A stretch of DNA of 33,778 nucleotides from positions 1 to 33,778 of IMG/VR virus record IMGVR_UViG_3300021960_005220. One strand, written 5' to 3'. The notes under the pieces are model-generated. The model was not told the DNA's origin, made no database searches, and was given only the letters and a program-made list of their open reading frames with translations. Positions within the stretch are counted from its first letter, which is position 1. The number at the start of each line of letters is the position of its first letter. This document shows positions 21,101 through 29,469 of the stretch, one piece after another. Made by a program: the position numbers and the translations under genes. Source of the DNA: a virus.

Positions 21101-23485
21101 GTTATTGAGTTGCTCCCTATCCATACTGTTGGCGTTTTTAATGCCTAGGTTGCTTGCTATGTTACGCGCAGCAGCTAGCTCGTTTGCAGCAGCGTCGAGT
21201 GTGGGTGGAGCTTCAGGTGTGGGTGTAGCTGCAGGTGCGGGTGTGGGTGTAGCTGCAGGTGCGGGTGTAGCTGCAGGTGTGGGTGTAGCTGCAGGGGCCG
21301 CAGGTGTAGGAGCCTCTGCAGTGGGCTTTCTTTCCGCTACTGTTTCTTCCGCCCGCCCCCGTGCTTCTAACATTTCAGCTACGGCGCTTTCCGCGTCGTA
21401 GCCACGCTCTACATATTTAGTGCGAAGTGTGGCTCTCTCTGCCGGGGTAACAGCCCGCTCTGTTTCTGGCAGCGTAGCCAGAACTTCGTCCAAGTCCCTA
21501 TCAACTTCTCCCTCTGGTATGAGCCCACGCCCCCTATCCCCCTCGGCAACCTTGAAGCTTTCGGGGTGGTACACTCCTTCTTCGACATTGAGGGACCTAT
21601 CTATAAGGTCATACATGTCATCGAGGTCGGCGTCTTCCGATAACCACCTATCATCCTTCAGTCGGCGGAGAGCATCCTCGGGAGACATACCCTTATCTGA
21701 CTTCGGTCGTAGCACACCCTGTTTCTTGGTCTTATCTTTAAGAGCCTGCAGTTCTTGGCCTTCTGGAGTAAGGCGACCTGAAGGGTCCCTAGTTATACGT
21801 ATGCCGCCCAGCGCTTTAATATACGTAGAAAACTCTTGCTCTATAGTTTGCCCGCGCACACGCGCTCTTGGTCTTGCTTGTGACGGCTGCAAGTCTAACG
21901 TAGATGGTCTGGCGGCTGCGGCTGCTGCGGCTTCCTTACGAGCTTCTAACTCTGTAACGGTTTCTCTAGCACTACGCTGGGCTTCTTCTTGAGCCATAAA
22001 GCGGTTTTGGTACGCTTCCTCAGACTCAGCTCTACCTTGGGCCTCTATGTTTGTATCTCTTAGAGTTCTGGCCTCTCTAAGAGCGGTTTCATCTTCTTCC
22101 GTCCAAGCAGCAGGTGCTTTCTTAGGTGGCGGACGCGGGCGGCCTACTGGCGGTGCATTCCCCGTAAGACCTTCGTAAAGAGCCTCCTCCGGGGAAGGGC
22201 TCGGTGCTGTTACGTCTGGTGCTCCTACGTCTGATGCTCTCGCCCCGCTCTTCCTACGTGTCAGGACAAACGCAGCAACGCCATCGGCAGTACCGTCCGC
22301 TGCAAGCAGATCAGGAGGTATGTTTCTAAATTCTGCGGGGGTAATAGGCGGTTCATTTACAGCAGCAAGGTATTCATCAACCCCTGCTACGCGCTCTCTA
22401 GCTCTCGCGCTGTCCTCTGACTCCGAAGCATATATCGTATTTGGGTCTAAGTCCCCGCTATATGTTAGCCGCCGTATTTCCTCTTGTGTCGGTTCCGGCT
22501 CTGGCTCCGGCATCGGCTCCGGTGGGGGTTCCTCTACGCGCCCCGGCCTTATAGCCCCTACACCTGCACCAATACCCGCCCCGGCAAGCCCTTCAAATGC
22601 AGCCTGCCCTGCAACACCGCGCCATGTTGGTACGTCAAAACCCTCTCTTTGAAGGGCAATATTCTGAGCGAGTTGTTCCTGCCCCGCTTGTGCTGCTTCA
22701 GGCAGCGCTTCTTCTGCAGCCCCCCGCGCAAAACGCCCCAGTAGTTTACGCGCTACGTTTTGCTCTACGGTACGAGCTAGTGCAGGCTCTATACCAAACC
22801 GACCGGCGATACCGCCAAGAAAAGCCCCACCGGCTATTAAATCTAAATTACCACCTGTATATGATTGGGCTTCTCTAGCTGCTCCCTCCGCCGCTTCTGC
22901 ATCAACGCCAGCATCTAAAAGCTCTTGTCTAACGGTGCCGTATATATCACTTTTTATGATACCAGCACCCATCCCAGCACCGATACCCGTTTGTATAGCC
23001 CGCACACCGGCAGCACCTAATTTAGCGGCTCCGCCAACGTATCCACCTGCTATTGTCGGTAGCGCTGTACCTAAAACCTGGGCTACCGTAGTGACAGGAG
23101 CTACTGTAAGTGCTTCCCATGCAGCTCGTAGCTGCGCACCAATACCTTGATCTTCTGCGGCTTGCATTATACGAGCAATTTCGGCTTCGTCTTGACGCAC
23201 CCCAGCCGACTGCAAACTAGCTAGCCATTCATCAATGTTGCCCAGACCTTGGGATACCACATTCTCAGCACCGAACACGTCTGTAAGAAACTTAGCGCCT
23301 GAAGTCGCACCTCTAGCTGCCGCTAGTGGAACATCAAACATACTCCGTTCCGGGTCTTGTTCAGCCAGTTGCTGAGTTTGTTGCCTCGCTAAAGTTTGTT
23401 CTTTAGCGACTCTGTTTATTACAGCGTCGGGGGTATCATCAGGGAACTCAAGAATGGTTCCGTCAAAGAGCTGCGCTCTTCTCAT
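18137..23485 (-). CDS. very large internal virion/ejection protein (T7 gp16-like, 1782 aa)
   Basis: This is the longest gene in the window. The N-terminus (LFDGTILEFPDDTPDAVINRVA, residues 6-27) has a short domain common to phage ejection proteins. Residues 130-180 are Gly/Ala-rich and hydrophobic and could insert into membranes. Pro/Glu-rich linkers follow, including a Pro-Ala-Thr repeat near residue 735, then a SAP-like helical segment with SNLGIKNANSMDREQL. The C-terminal half is helical, with a segment around 1355-1445 (SSSRKLAYMTAFELAYKRL) like large polyvalent protein domain LPD38, and a hydrophobic stretch near 1460-1495. It follows the lysozyme gene with an ATGA overlap, at the T7 gp16 position. 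I see no protease or RNA polymerase motifs. It probably forms the inner core that is injected with DNA. Confidence 0.75.
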   Translation of the reverse strand: MRRAQLFDGTILEFPDDTPDAVINRVAKEQTLARQQTQQLAEQDPERSMFDVPLAAARGATSGAKFLTDVFGAENVVSQGLGNIDEWLASLQSAGVRQDEAEIARIMQAAEDQGIGAQLRAAWEALTVAPVTTVAQVLGTALPTIAGGYVGGAAKLGAAGVRAIQTGIGAGMGAGIIKSDIYGTVRQELLDAGVDAEAAEGAAREAQSYTGGNLDLIAGGAFLGGIAGRFGIEPALARTVEQNVARKLLGRFARGAAEEALPEAAQAGQEQLAQNIALQREGFDVPTWRGVAGQAAFEGLAGAGIGAGVGAIRPGRVEEPPPEPMPEPEPEPTQEEIRRLTYSGDLDPNTIYASESEDSARARERVAGVDEYLAAVNEPPITPAEFRNIPPDLLAADGTADGVAAFVLTRRKSGARASDVGAPDVTAPSPSPEEALYEGLTGNAPPVGRPRPPPKKAPAAWTEEDETALREARTLRDTNIEAQGRAESEEAYQNRFMAQEEAQRSARETVTELEARKEAAAAAAARPSTLDLQPSQARPRARVRGQTIEQEFSTYIKALGGIRITRDPSGRLTPEGQELQALKDKTKKQGVLRPKSDKGMSPEDALRRLKDDRWLSEDADLDDMYDLIDRSLNVEEGVYHPESFKVAEGDRGRGLIPEGEVDRDLDEVLATLPETERAVTPAERATLRTKYVERGYDAESAVAEMLEARGRAEETVAERKPTAEAPTPAAPAATPTPAATPAPAATPTPAPAATPTPEAPPTLDAAANELAAARNIASNLGIKNANSMDREQLNNAIKNARRKIDSKNEAAQKSQETDYKAVVNAGGAGLGRGTRKYRNSASALPFFQSILGGMKSPTLRAVLYSLTTSDIVRWFRGKLRDITVVDTFMKRMDSTRNRLLKEIAAVSPDWASLIRTAKKDADALTDLLYDATINNIDPEVRVVNPTATERRVYAQYDNLAKNAKALAIFKSVKEQMNSAIDKRIKHMQDTLRAGGFDQAQIKAATEFLEIIKKERTRLKFYFPLMRFGRYWVSYNKGKDLEFRMFESWAERERFMKWRTAEAKANNEVLEETGRGDDPSQLRDLFGTNVVDQNSAIAKVMKVLNASGRNPNIDELKADVFQLYLQTLPDGDLRKHLKPRKNVRGYSTDALRTFVSHQVSVSNNLAALEYKSKVRGHIQGMYDQIREEYAGTPDMEKLLIVAGEMAARVERAFSPAELDGVEQFFDKFARWGNQASFYYFLTSARTALIQLTQVPIVTAPLLAREFKISTAQANALLAKRVSGKLYDLETHLRRVPKELRKAIEAAYKEGDDTGAFDTGYISDLTYMKRTPSTTSESSSYERLGRGAQFALKVLRSGFQYTESSSRKLAYMTAFELAYKRLIDRGVDADTAQVQAQDTAESVMLESLFDYRQWNKPRLMTATGAKLGTQFLTYPLQMYSLLARNFYNQLKRSGLSKEERRAARSTLAGVLLTTGLFGGVTALPLFSVALGVLDMLSAATEDDDDPRDPLNHRSWELWFRNEWLPQTFGTGSGIARTFGLGEDQSRLLERAVLYGPVSAITGLDISSSVSLDNIFFGRFDAGSMDKEGLENLVYANALGPFGGMLANWTTAASDFSDGEYLRGFENILPSALKQPLRAYRYGTEGNLTRRGDTVRSREFYTVGRLATQVLGFTPTEVKEKYDVDELVYTIIEEANSRKYDALDAINKALEDYGQDSPEFDRAIQEARAYSQANPNDPITYESIQTSVNGRIRNRVLAEMGGGRYQTPRWLPRTMAETDRYKERK
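21213..21290 (-). repeat. 18-bp tandem repeat coding for a Pro-Ala-Thr linker
   Basis: Four near-identical units, three of 18 bp and one of 24 bp (plus-strand core GCAGGTGYGGGTGTAGCT), encode alternating Ala-Ala-Thr-Pro residues in the middle of the 1782-residue ejection protein. The protein segment should be an extended, flexible hinge. Identity between units suggests recent slippage or recombination. Confidence 0.85.
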
Positions 23486-25620
23486 TGTATCCGATTTCCA
23501 GACCTGTCGAAGGGTATGGCACCTCCACCTGTTTCAAAGCCCGAACCATACACACTACCAACTGTTCGCCGCGCCATATCGAGAAGCTGGGAGTTCGTCA
23601 GGCCCTGTAATTCTGGGTCCTTGTTCAGAAAGTCTGCTTGCCTTGTTAGTAGGTTATTATACTCGCGGAGAATAGCGTTTTCCCGTGTTCCGGGGTTAGC
23701 AATACCCGCCGCCACCGCCACCAAATCGCCCTCACTTAAACCCTCGTACCCTGCTGTACCTTTAAGCCTGTCGGCTATACGGAGAACTGTAGGTGTCTGG
23801 GCCTCTAAGGCTTCCTCTCTATAGGCTTGAGTTGCTTCTGCTTCTCGCGAAGAGGCTATAGCTTCAGCCGCTGATGCAGCCCCAGCAGATAGTCCCGTAA
23901 ACCCTTCTTCGCCTATTTTTCTACCGACTTCCCCAAGTAGCAAAGCTTGTTCGAAATTAGATAAGCCCTTTTTAGACGCGGGCGGAGGCACTTCTGTAGC
24001 CCTTGATTCCTCTTTTGGGAGACTCATTGGAAAACCAGGAAGCCCCTCTGAATTAGTCGGCCCCATGTTGTAAGGAGCTGCTGGGGCTGTGGAAGGTAAA
24101 GAATATGTTTCTTCTATAGCCCTTACTTGCTCCTCACGCTCCTGTTTAGCAGCTAAGTCAGAAGGGCGGCGGAAATAATCAGGCATAAATATATCACTGA
24201 AAGACTGTCTAGGGAGATTTCTAAGCGCTTCTGCTTGTGCGGCTTCTGTAAACCTGCGTTCTTGCTGTCTAGCGAAACTTAGTTCCTCGCCAGTTAAATC
24301 GTATAGTGGGTCTCCAGAAGCATAAGGCTTCCACTGTGCGGCTACGTCCATAAGCGCTTCAGGAGTTCTTTCCCCTTCGTAAGCATCAAAATATGTTGGG
24401 GCGTTAACAAGCCCCTGAGCCCGCGCTCTAAAATCATGCCCTGCGTCTATAGGAGACGCTTCTCCTTGGCCGAAAGGTATGAGTTGCTCTAACGTCAGAC
24501 TAGGAGCCAACTGATCTCTAAGTCTGCTAATACTTATAGGAGGACCTCCCGTTACACCGGGGATAGGAGACATGTCCGTACCGGGCCGTTCAGGAAGTGT
24601 GGAGCCCTGATCACCAGAAATAACCATAGGAGGGCCTCCCGTTACACCGGGGGTAGGAGACATGTCCGCACCGCGCCGTTCAGGAAGTGTGGAGCCCTGA
24701 TCACCAGAAATAACCGGAGGTTGGTAGGCCCTTGCTAGGTTCGAGCGAAGGGTTGCTTCAACTTCCTTGTTGTCAGGGCGCTCATATCCGAGCGCAAATA
24801 TACCGGCAGCTTCTGCTGGCGTTTCAGTCTCTAAAAGCATATCCCAAGTTTTCTTGTATCCGCGCTCATATGGATCGTTCTGTATCTCATCCATCATAAA
24901 ATCAAGTTGTTCTGTGCGAGTAGAGTCTTGTATAGGCTTCCCAAACATTGGCTCAAACTTCGCTTGCCTGTCAGGATGGTATTGGAACAGCCCATACGCC
25001 TGTCCGCTATCTCCTACTTCTCTGGGGTTTCCTGAACTCTCCCTATGGACATTTGCTATAATCCCGATAGCAATATGCTCTGGTACATTATGTTTCTGCA
25101 TAAGGTACCTAATGTCGTCATACGCGCCATCATACAGACCGCGTGATACGGTAGCGGTGGAAGACGTTGGGCCTCCTCCTCCTGAAAACGCAACGATACC
25201 ACCCCCACGGTAAGCGTTTTCATCGAACATGTAGTCAGGTACGGAAAGTTCAGCTAACCCACCGGCTGCGGCTCTCATTACAGGTTGCGCGGTAGGTGCA
25301 GCAGGGGCCGACATCGGAGCCGCCACTGCTTGAGGGGGAGCAGCCGAAGCTACCGGCGACACTCCCTGCTGCGGAATCGCCCCAGGCATAGGGGGCATAG
25401 CTGGTGCAACAGGAGCCATAATATCCTGCGCCACGGTGGTTTGCGGAGCTTGTTCTTCCGCTGCCGCACTGCGGGCTTTATCTATTAGCATACCAGCCAT
25501 AAGCCCAACGGTTGGGTCTATAACGCCAGCCTGCACAGCCGCAGCAATGCGCTGCTTGTTGTACCCATACGACTCGGCCACCTGTGCCGGAGTGTTGAAT
25601 CCTATCAGTCCGTAACCCAT
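23482..25620 (-). CDS. virion-associated lysozyme protein (712 aa)
   Basis: Residues 160-300 match phage tail lysozymes (Phage_lysozyme2 type): EHIAIGIIANVHRESSGNP with the likely catalytic E194, AYGLFQYHPDRQ at 208-219, and WDMLLETETPAEAAGIFALGYERP. The N-terminal part is a short helical domain followed by a Pro/Ala-rich linker and the recurring phage motif LAELSVPDYMFDE with GGGIVAF. A 30-residue tandem repeat lies near residues 302-361. The C-terminal half is helical. The enzyme would cut peptidoglycan locally during DNA entry. In T7 the muralytic domain belongs to gp16; here it is in the gp15 position. AGAGG precedes the ATG, and the stop overlaps the next start (ATGA). Confidence 0.85.
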   Translation of the reverse strand: MGYGLIGFNTPAQVAESYGYNKQRIAAAVQAGVIDPTVGLMAGMLIDKARSAAAEEQAPQTTVAQDIMAPVAPAMPPMPGAIPQQGVSPVASAAPPQAVAAPMSAPAAPTAQPVMRAAAGGLAELSVPDYMFDENAYRGGGIVAFSGGGGPTSSTATVSRGLYDGAYDDIRYLMQKHNVPEHIAIGIIANVHRESSGNPREVGDSGQAYGLFQYHPDRQAKFEPMFGKPIQDSTRTEQLDFMMDEIQNDPYERGYKKTWDMLLETETPAEAAGIFALGYERPDNKEVEATLRSNLARAYQPPVISGDQGSTLPERRGADMSPTPGVTGGPPMVISGDQGSTLPERPGTDMSPIPGVTGGPPISISRLRDQLAPSLTLEQLIPFGQGEASPIDAGHDFRARAQGLVNAPTYFDAYEGERTPEALMDVAAQWKPYASGDPLYDLTGEELSFARQQERRFTEAAQAEALRNLPRQSFSDIFMPDYFRRPSDLAAKQEREEQVRAIEETYSLPSTAPAAPYNMGPTNSEGLPGFPMSLPKEESRATEVPPPASKKGLSNFEQALLLGEVGRKIGEEGFTGLSAGAASAAEAIASSREAEATQAYREEALEAQTPTVLRIADRLKGTAGYEGLSEGDLVAVAAGIANPGTRENAILREYNNLLTRQADFLNKDPELQGLTNSQLLDMARRTVGSVYGSGFETGGGAIPFDRSGNRIQ
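24536..24715 (-). repeat. 90-bp tandem duplication in the lysozyme gene
   Basis: Two adjacent 90-bp units (24536-24625 and 24626-24715) differ at only a few positions and encode a 30-residue segment containing ISGDQGSTLPER twice. The differences (for example R for P, A for T) show the copy is not brand new. It probably lengthens a linker between the lysozyme domain and the rest. Confidence 0.92.
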
Positions 25621-25629
25621 GGCAAACCT

Positions 25630-26709
25630 CTACCCAGTCGCTAGTTTGTATACGCTTGCAGCCCCAAGTCCCTGGCTAGCTAATCTCTCAAGAGGGCTTA
25701 TAGAGGGGGCATATGTTGTCGCAGTGGACGAAGGCTTCACATCGAGCCCGCGAAGTATGTTGCTGTAATAGCTAAGCATCTCCAGCGGATAATCGCGTTC
25801 ACGTAAGAAATCGGCGTAAGCTATGTCAAGACCTTGTTGCTGCAACGCCTGCTCTTGCGCAGCCGTCTTCTGCTGGGCGTCCAAAAGCCCCAGTTCTGAT
25901 GCCTGTTGTTCAGCACCCAATCTCCCAAGAAGCTCCGCGCCAGCCAGACCCTGAGACGACCCAAATTGTCTGGATTGTTCAGCAAGCTTTTGAGCTTCCA
26001 TCTGGGCTTCTTGATTAGCCAACGCAGCTTGCAAGCTCTGACCCGAACCCAACTCCTGTATACCAAGAGCTGCACGAAGATTCTCCTGAGATATTCCTAA
26101 CTGCGCAGCACGATCCCGCTCAAACTGTTGCTGAGCATTTTCATAAGCCGCCTGCAAACCTTGAGCCTGAATATCCCCTAATTGTCTAGCCAGTGCAGAT
26201 TCTCTTTGCGTGCCAGCAAGAAGCTGTCTTGCCCCACCATACGTACCTGTTCTCGCGGCCCCTAAATTCTGCAGAAGTTGAGCCTGTTTTGCATCTTGAA
26301 GTGCTGAGCGTTTTTGAATGTCCACCACTTCCTGCATGTATGGGGACATGTACTGTTGAGCCTGCGCGGCACCGAAAGTTTCCGGGGCGTTTAACTGAAA
26401 GTACTGCAGTTGGTCGGGTGTGACTGCTTGCGTAGTAAAGTCCGCAGGGGTGTATTGCCCGGCCTGTTGAGCCATTTCTGTGGCCTGCCCGAATTGGGAC
26501 GGGGCCTGCATACCGTAAAGCTGCTCCTGCAATGCCCGCTGTTCAGGGGTGAAGTCAGCAACTCTTTGGTCTTCGTAAGGAACATAATCCTGTCCCGCCA
26601 GACCTTTGGCGCGGTTAAGGACATCCGTGAAATACGGTTTAGCGTATGCCGGGATATTAGATGTAGTTACGGTTTGGCTTGTTTTTGAAGGTGTGCTGCT
26701 GCCGCCCAT
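25630..26709 (-). CDS. internal virion protein B-like (T7 gp14-like)
   Basis: This 359-residue protein is rich in Gln and Ala and almost wholly helical. It opens with GGSSTPSKTSQTVTTSNIPAY and continues with long amphipathic segments such as YENAQQQFERDRAAQLG and LGLLDAQQKTAAQEQALQQ. This composition, the TGTYGGARQLLAGTQRES turn near 150-170, and the position between the GNAT-like gene and the lysozyme gene fit T7 gp14-like ejection proteins, which form a pore in the outer membrane. Sequence identity to T7 cannot be judged here. The ATG has AGGAG 6 nt upstream. The stop lies 9 nt before the lysozyme ATG, overlapping its ribosome-binding site. Confidence 0.72.
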   Translation of the reverse strand: MGGSSTPSKTSQTVTTSNIPAYAKPYFTDVLNRAKGLAGQDYVPYEDQRVADFTPEQRALQEQLYGMQAPSQFGQATEMAQQAGQYTPADFTTQAVTPDQLQYFQLNAPETFGAAQAQQYMSPYMQEVVDIQKRSALQDAKQAQLLQNLGAARTGTYGGARQLLAGTQRESALARQLGDIQAQGLQAAYENAQQQFERDRAAQLGISQENLRAALGIQELGSGQSLQAALANQEAQMEAQKLAEQSRQFGSSQGLAGAELLGRLGAEQQASELGLLDAQQKTAAQEQALQQQGLDIAYADFLRERDYPLEMLSYYSNILRGLDVKPSSTATTYAPSISPLERLASQGLGAASVYKLATG

Positions 26710-26710
26710 A

Positions 26711-27154
26711 TTATTCTCCTAGTCCGCAGTCCGCTACGGGCAGCTCGTAGGTCTGCCATAGAGGTTTATATCCGTCTTTTTTGAAGGCTTTTCCCCACCC
26801 TAAGCGCCCTGAAGATTCTATCCCATCGCAATCGTTGTCGAAGGCCCAATGTTGAAGAAGGGTAAGTATAGGTTCTTTCCACGCTAGCGACCCAGTTTCA
26901 CCACCTACAAAAACCAAGTCTAAAAAACGCTTTCGCGGATAGTCCTTGAACGCTGTGACCACCATTGCATGTATCTTGGTCTCGTCAAAAACAATCCACA
27001 GATGATGATTATACTGTATTAAACAGTCCAATATATCTTCGACTAGATACCTCCCGTAGGAGTATTCAGCAGCTTTCTCAACGTAGGGGATAATATCCTC
27101 CCACACGTTATTTACAAATTCAGTCGGTACCAAACTTGCCTGCACGTTGCTCAT
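26711..27154 (-). CDS. GNAT-like internal virion protein (T7 gp13-like)
   Basis: This 147-residue protein has a GNAT-acetyltransferase-like fold. A helical N-terminus (NNVWEDIIPYVEKAAEYS) leads into the strands HLWIVFDETKIHAMVVTAF and RKRFLDLVFVGGE, then ILTLLQHWAFDNDCDGIESSGRLGWGKAF and a short C-terminus ending in KPLWQTYEL. In T7-like phages, gp13 occupies this place upstream of gp14 and is related to GNAT proteins. No clear acetyl-CoA pyrophosphate loop (Q/RxxGxG/A) is visible, so it is probably not an active enzyme. Start and preceding stop overlap (ATGA at 27151-27154). It probably helps assemble or hold the other ejection proteins. Confidence 0.72.
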   Translation of the reverse strand: MSNVQASLVPTEFVNNVWEDIIPYVEKAAEYSYGRYLVEDILDCLIQYNHHLWIVFDETKIHAMVVTAFKDYPRKRFLDLVFVGGETGSLAWKEPILTLLQHWAFDNDCDGIESSGRLGWGKAFKKDGYKPLWQTYELPVADCGLGE

Positions 27155-28509
27155 TTAATCAGTGCCCCCAAACCTTTATTAGGCTCGCCGCGCTTAACGG
27201 CCCTTCTTTCCCGGTGAGCCTTGTCCATAAGGTCGTACAAACGATCCGCACCGCGCCTGCGGTCACCCCCACCGATACGTGCGACTGCTTGGGGGCCAAA
27301 GATAACCTCATCGCGGGCTACCCGCGCTGCCTGTTCACCGTCAATAGTAGCAGGGATAGAGTCACTCACCCCGTCGCCACCGCCCATAACAGGCGCACCA
27401 CCAAGCCCAGCTAACCGCTCTTGACCGGCGCTGCTACTGCCGTTGCCAACCTCTGAAACGGTGCGGGCATCCAAAACAAACGACCCGTCCCGCAAGTTAA
27501 GAGGGGCCTCGGTACGCGAAACAGCTCCGCCAGCAGCAGCATAAGCAGTGGAAGAGGCGGGATAGGGCCAGTTAGTTGGAACAATCGACAGCCGCTCGAA
27601 ACCTAGACGACGCCTCCTAGCCGCCTCGGGATCAGAAGAATCGAAAGCTACAAACTTCCTTTGTGGGAGCGGGCGGTACTCAGCTATAGGGTTATAGTCG
27701 TCTTCTTCTAGGGCCTCAACAGTCTGATCTTGCTGGAGAAAAGGAAGTGCTAGCCCACCAAGACCGGCGTATCCACGCAAGCCAAGACCGCTCAGTCCAG
27801 CCTCACGCCCCAACGCCGATGTAGTCGCTTCTGCAACCGTAGGTTGCGCCCCAAACATAGACCTACTTGTGGCTTCACCAAAGCTCTGAAGGAACGAAGG
27901 AGATTCCGGTAAAATACTGGAATTAACCGCCCCTGTCCCACTTGCTGCTAGTTCTCCGGGGAGCGCAATATCCGAAGCAATTTGAGCTGAGCCCACCGCA
28001 TAGGGGCTAGCAGCCGTTCCCGCCGTTCCCGCCACAGATGTCGATGCTCCTGGTACCGCAGCCGTTCCCGCCGTTCCCGCCACAGATGTCGATGCTCCTG
28101 GTACCGCAGCCGGAGTACCGCCCCCAAACATACTCCCTAAGAAGCCCTGTCCAGTCCCAGCTCCCAGAGCCGTACCCAGCGAAGCACCGCCGAAAGCTCC
28201 AAGTCCAGCCATAAGGCCCTTTTCCAGACTGCCCGTGGCAATCCCGGTTCCGCCACCAACTAGGGCTGCACTCATAAGGGGGGTTAACGCACCTCCAGAA
28301 ATAAAACTAAGCCCCACACCCAGAAGGGTGGGCAAAATCTTGCTCAGAAACCCAGCTTCAGGAAGGCCAGTCACTGGGTTAATGGTCAAAGAACCACCAT
28401 GGGCCAGAGCCAGAGCTTGCAGGCCCCCCACCTCTTTCGGGGTCATATGGACAAGGATGGAGTCCTCTCCCCGCCCTTGGGCCTGTATTTGTCTAGCTAA
28501 CTCTTGCAT
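27151..28509 (-). CDS. structural/internal virion protein with hydrophobic segments (452 aa)
   Basis: The N-terminus (RGEDSILVHMTPKEVGGLQ and NPVTGLPEAGFLSKILPTLLG) resembles a protein frequent in marine podoviruses, by memory. Residues 54-125 are Gly/Ala-rich and hydrophobic, in two stretches that could cross or sit in a membrane. A 16-residue perfect tandem repeat lies near 135-166, followed by a low-complexity region, then a structured C-terminal part with LNLRDGSFVLDARTVSEVGNG and RRRGADRLYDLMDKAH. This resembles an ejected virion protein that disrupts or enters the host envelope. AGAGG precedes the ATG. It is the first gene of the gp13-16-like block. Confidence 0.65.
   Translation of the reverse strand: MQELARQIQAQGRGEDSILVHMTPKEVGGLQALALAHGGSLTINPVTGLPEAGFLSKILPTLLGVGLSFISGGALTPLMSAALVGGGTGIATGSLEKGLMAGLGAFGGASLGTALGAGTGQGFLGSMFGGGTPAAVPGASTSVAGTAGTAAVPGASTSVAGTAGTAASPYAVGSAQIASDIALPGELAASGTGAVNSSILPESPSFLQSFGEATSRSMFGAQPTVAEATTSALGREAGLSGLGLRGYAGLGGLALPFLQQDQTVEALEEDDYNPIAEYRPLPQRKFVAFDSSDPEAARRRRLGFERLSIVPTNWPYPASSTAYAAAGGAVSRTEAPLNLRDGSFVLDARTVSEVGNGSSSAGQERLAGLGGAPVMGGGDGVSDSIPATIDGEQAARVARDEVIFGPQAVARIGGGDRRRGADRLYDLMDKAHRERRAVKRGEPNKGLGALIK
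28013..28108 (-). repeat. perfect 48-bp tandem duplication
   Basis: Units 28013-28060 and 28061-28108 are identical over all 48 bases and encode AVPGASTSVAGTAGTA twice in the 452-residue virion protein. Zero divergence, including at third codon positions, points to a very recent duplication. Confidence 0.95.
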
Positions 28510-28521
28510 AGCAAAACCTCT

Positions 28522-29469
28522 TTATGGGGTAGAAATGGTAACAGTGCCCACACTACCAATCCCTATAACGGGCAATGGTGCAACGTAAGTAACAGGGGGG
28601 TGCGCTGCGGATACGAATGATACAGTAAGAATAATAGAAGGGGTAGAGGGGATGTCAGGGGTAACGCCCGCAGAATATGTAGCTGCTGGAATGGTTTGGA
28701 TGGTAACCCCGGTATCTGAGGGCCGCCACATAATCTCCACATAGTCGCCTGCGGCTAGGTCTATTAGAAAAGGGGTGACGGCTATGAGAGAGCTGGGGTC
28801 CCCAGAGCTTTTCCGTGCAGGTAGGCCAAACTGGCTATTGGAGGCGCTGACATCAGTGCCATTCTTACGAAACCATATATCCACAGACTGGGTATCGTTT
28901 GTGGAGTTCTGAAACTGAATACTGAATTCAAACCTATAGATACCGCCCGCAGATACATAAATCCTAGACGCAGGGCTCCCTATGTATATTCCATTGGGAA
29001 AATTGTCAGTGTCATAGGTAACGGCGGTAGCTACGTCTATGGCTGAAGCAGTCTGGTCGTTAAAATCGGTAATAAGATTGTACGGGGTCACTATGTATGT
29101 CCCGCTGCCATAAAACTCGTCTGCGTATACGTCGGAGGCCATAAGTGTTTGGGTTAACATGTTATGGTTGTGGAACGACTCCGCGTCTAAATATCTAGAA
29201 TATTGACGGGCTATAAAGGCTTCCGAAGCACTAATATTGGTTGCGTTTACAGCCACTGCCGTAACTGTACCGCTTGCCGTTACATTGGAACCAGTAAACG
29301 CCCCGCCATAGAAATTGTCTGCCCTATAAGACTGCGCTTGATTAGGGGTTAAAGAGTCAAGTTGAGAAAAATACAGTTCTACGGCACGGACAAGCTGGCT
29401 AAAGAACTCCGGACGGTAAACATCTGGAGCTTGTGGTAGGGGCGGGGCCTTAAATTTCTCTAACGCCAT
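28522..29469 (-). CDS. virion structural protein with jelly-roll-like C-terminus (315 aa)
   Basis: Residues 1-45 are a short helical segment (EKFKAPPLPQAPDVYRPEFF, then LYFSQLDSL) that resembles the attachment end of tail proteins. Residues 50-130 are Ala/Ser/Thr-rich repeats (GSNVTASGTVTAVAVNAT), followed by a beta domain with NLITDFNDQTASAID, GIYRFEFSIQFQNS and VDIWFRKNGTDVSASNSQFG. That pattern is common in C1q/TNF-like jelly-roll domains of phage structural proteins. The last part is a Pro-rich beta tail. The ATG overlaps the stop of the hub gene by one base (TAATG). It could be a tail appendage or head-decoration protein. The function is inferred from fold-like features only. Confidence 0.6.
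   Translation of the reverse strand: MALEKFKAPPLPQAPDVYRPEFFSQLVRAVELYFSQLDSLTPNQAQSYRADNFYGGAFTGSNVTASGTVTAVAVNATNISASEAFIARQYSRYLDAESFHNHNMLTQTLMASDVYADEFYGSGTYIVTPYNLITDFNDQTASAIDVATAVTYDTDNFPNGIYIGSPASRIYVSAGGIYRFEFSIQFQNSTNDTQSVDIWFRKNGTDVSASNSQFGLPARKSSGDPSSLIAVTPFLIDLAAGDYVEIMWRPSDTGVTIQTIPAATYSAGVTPDIPSTPSIILTVSFVSAAHPPVTYVAPLPVIGIGSVGTVTISTP

Noticed and set aside
21105-21401. Plus-strand gene rich in Val, Ala and Gly opposite the ejection protein
   Set aside because: It is the antisense reading of the Pro-Ala-Thr repeat in the 1782-residue protein, with biased composition and no ribosome-binding site.
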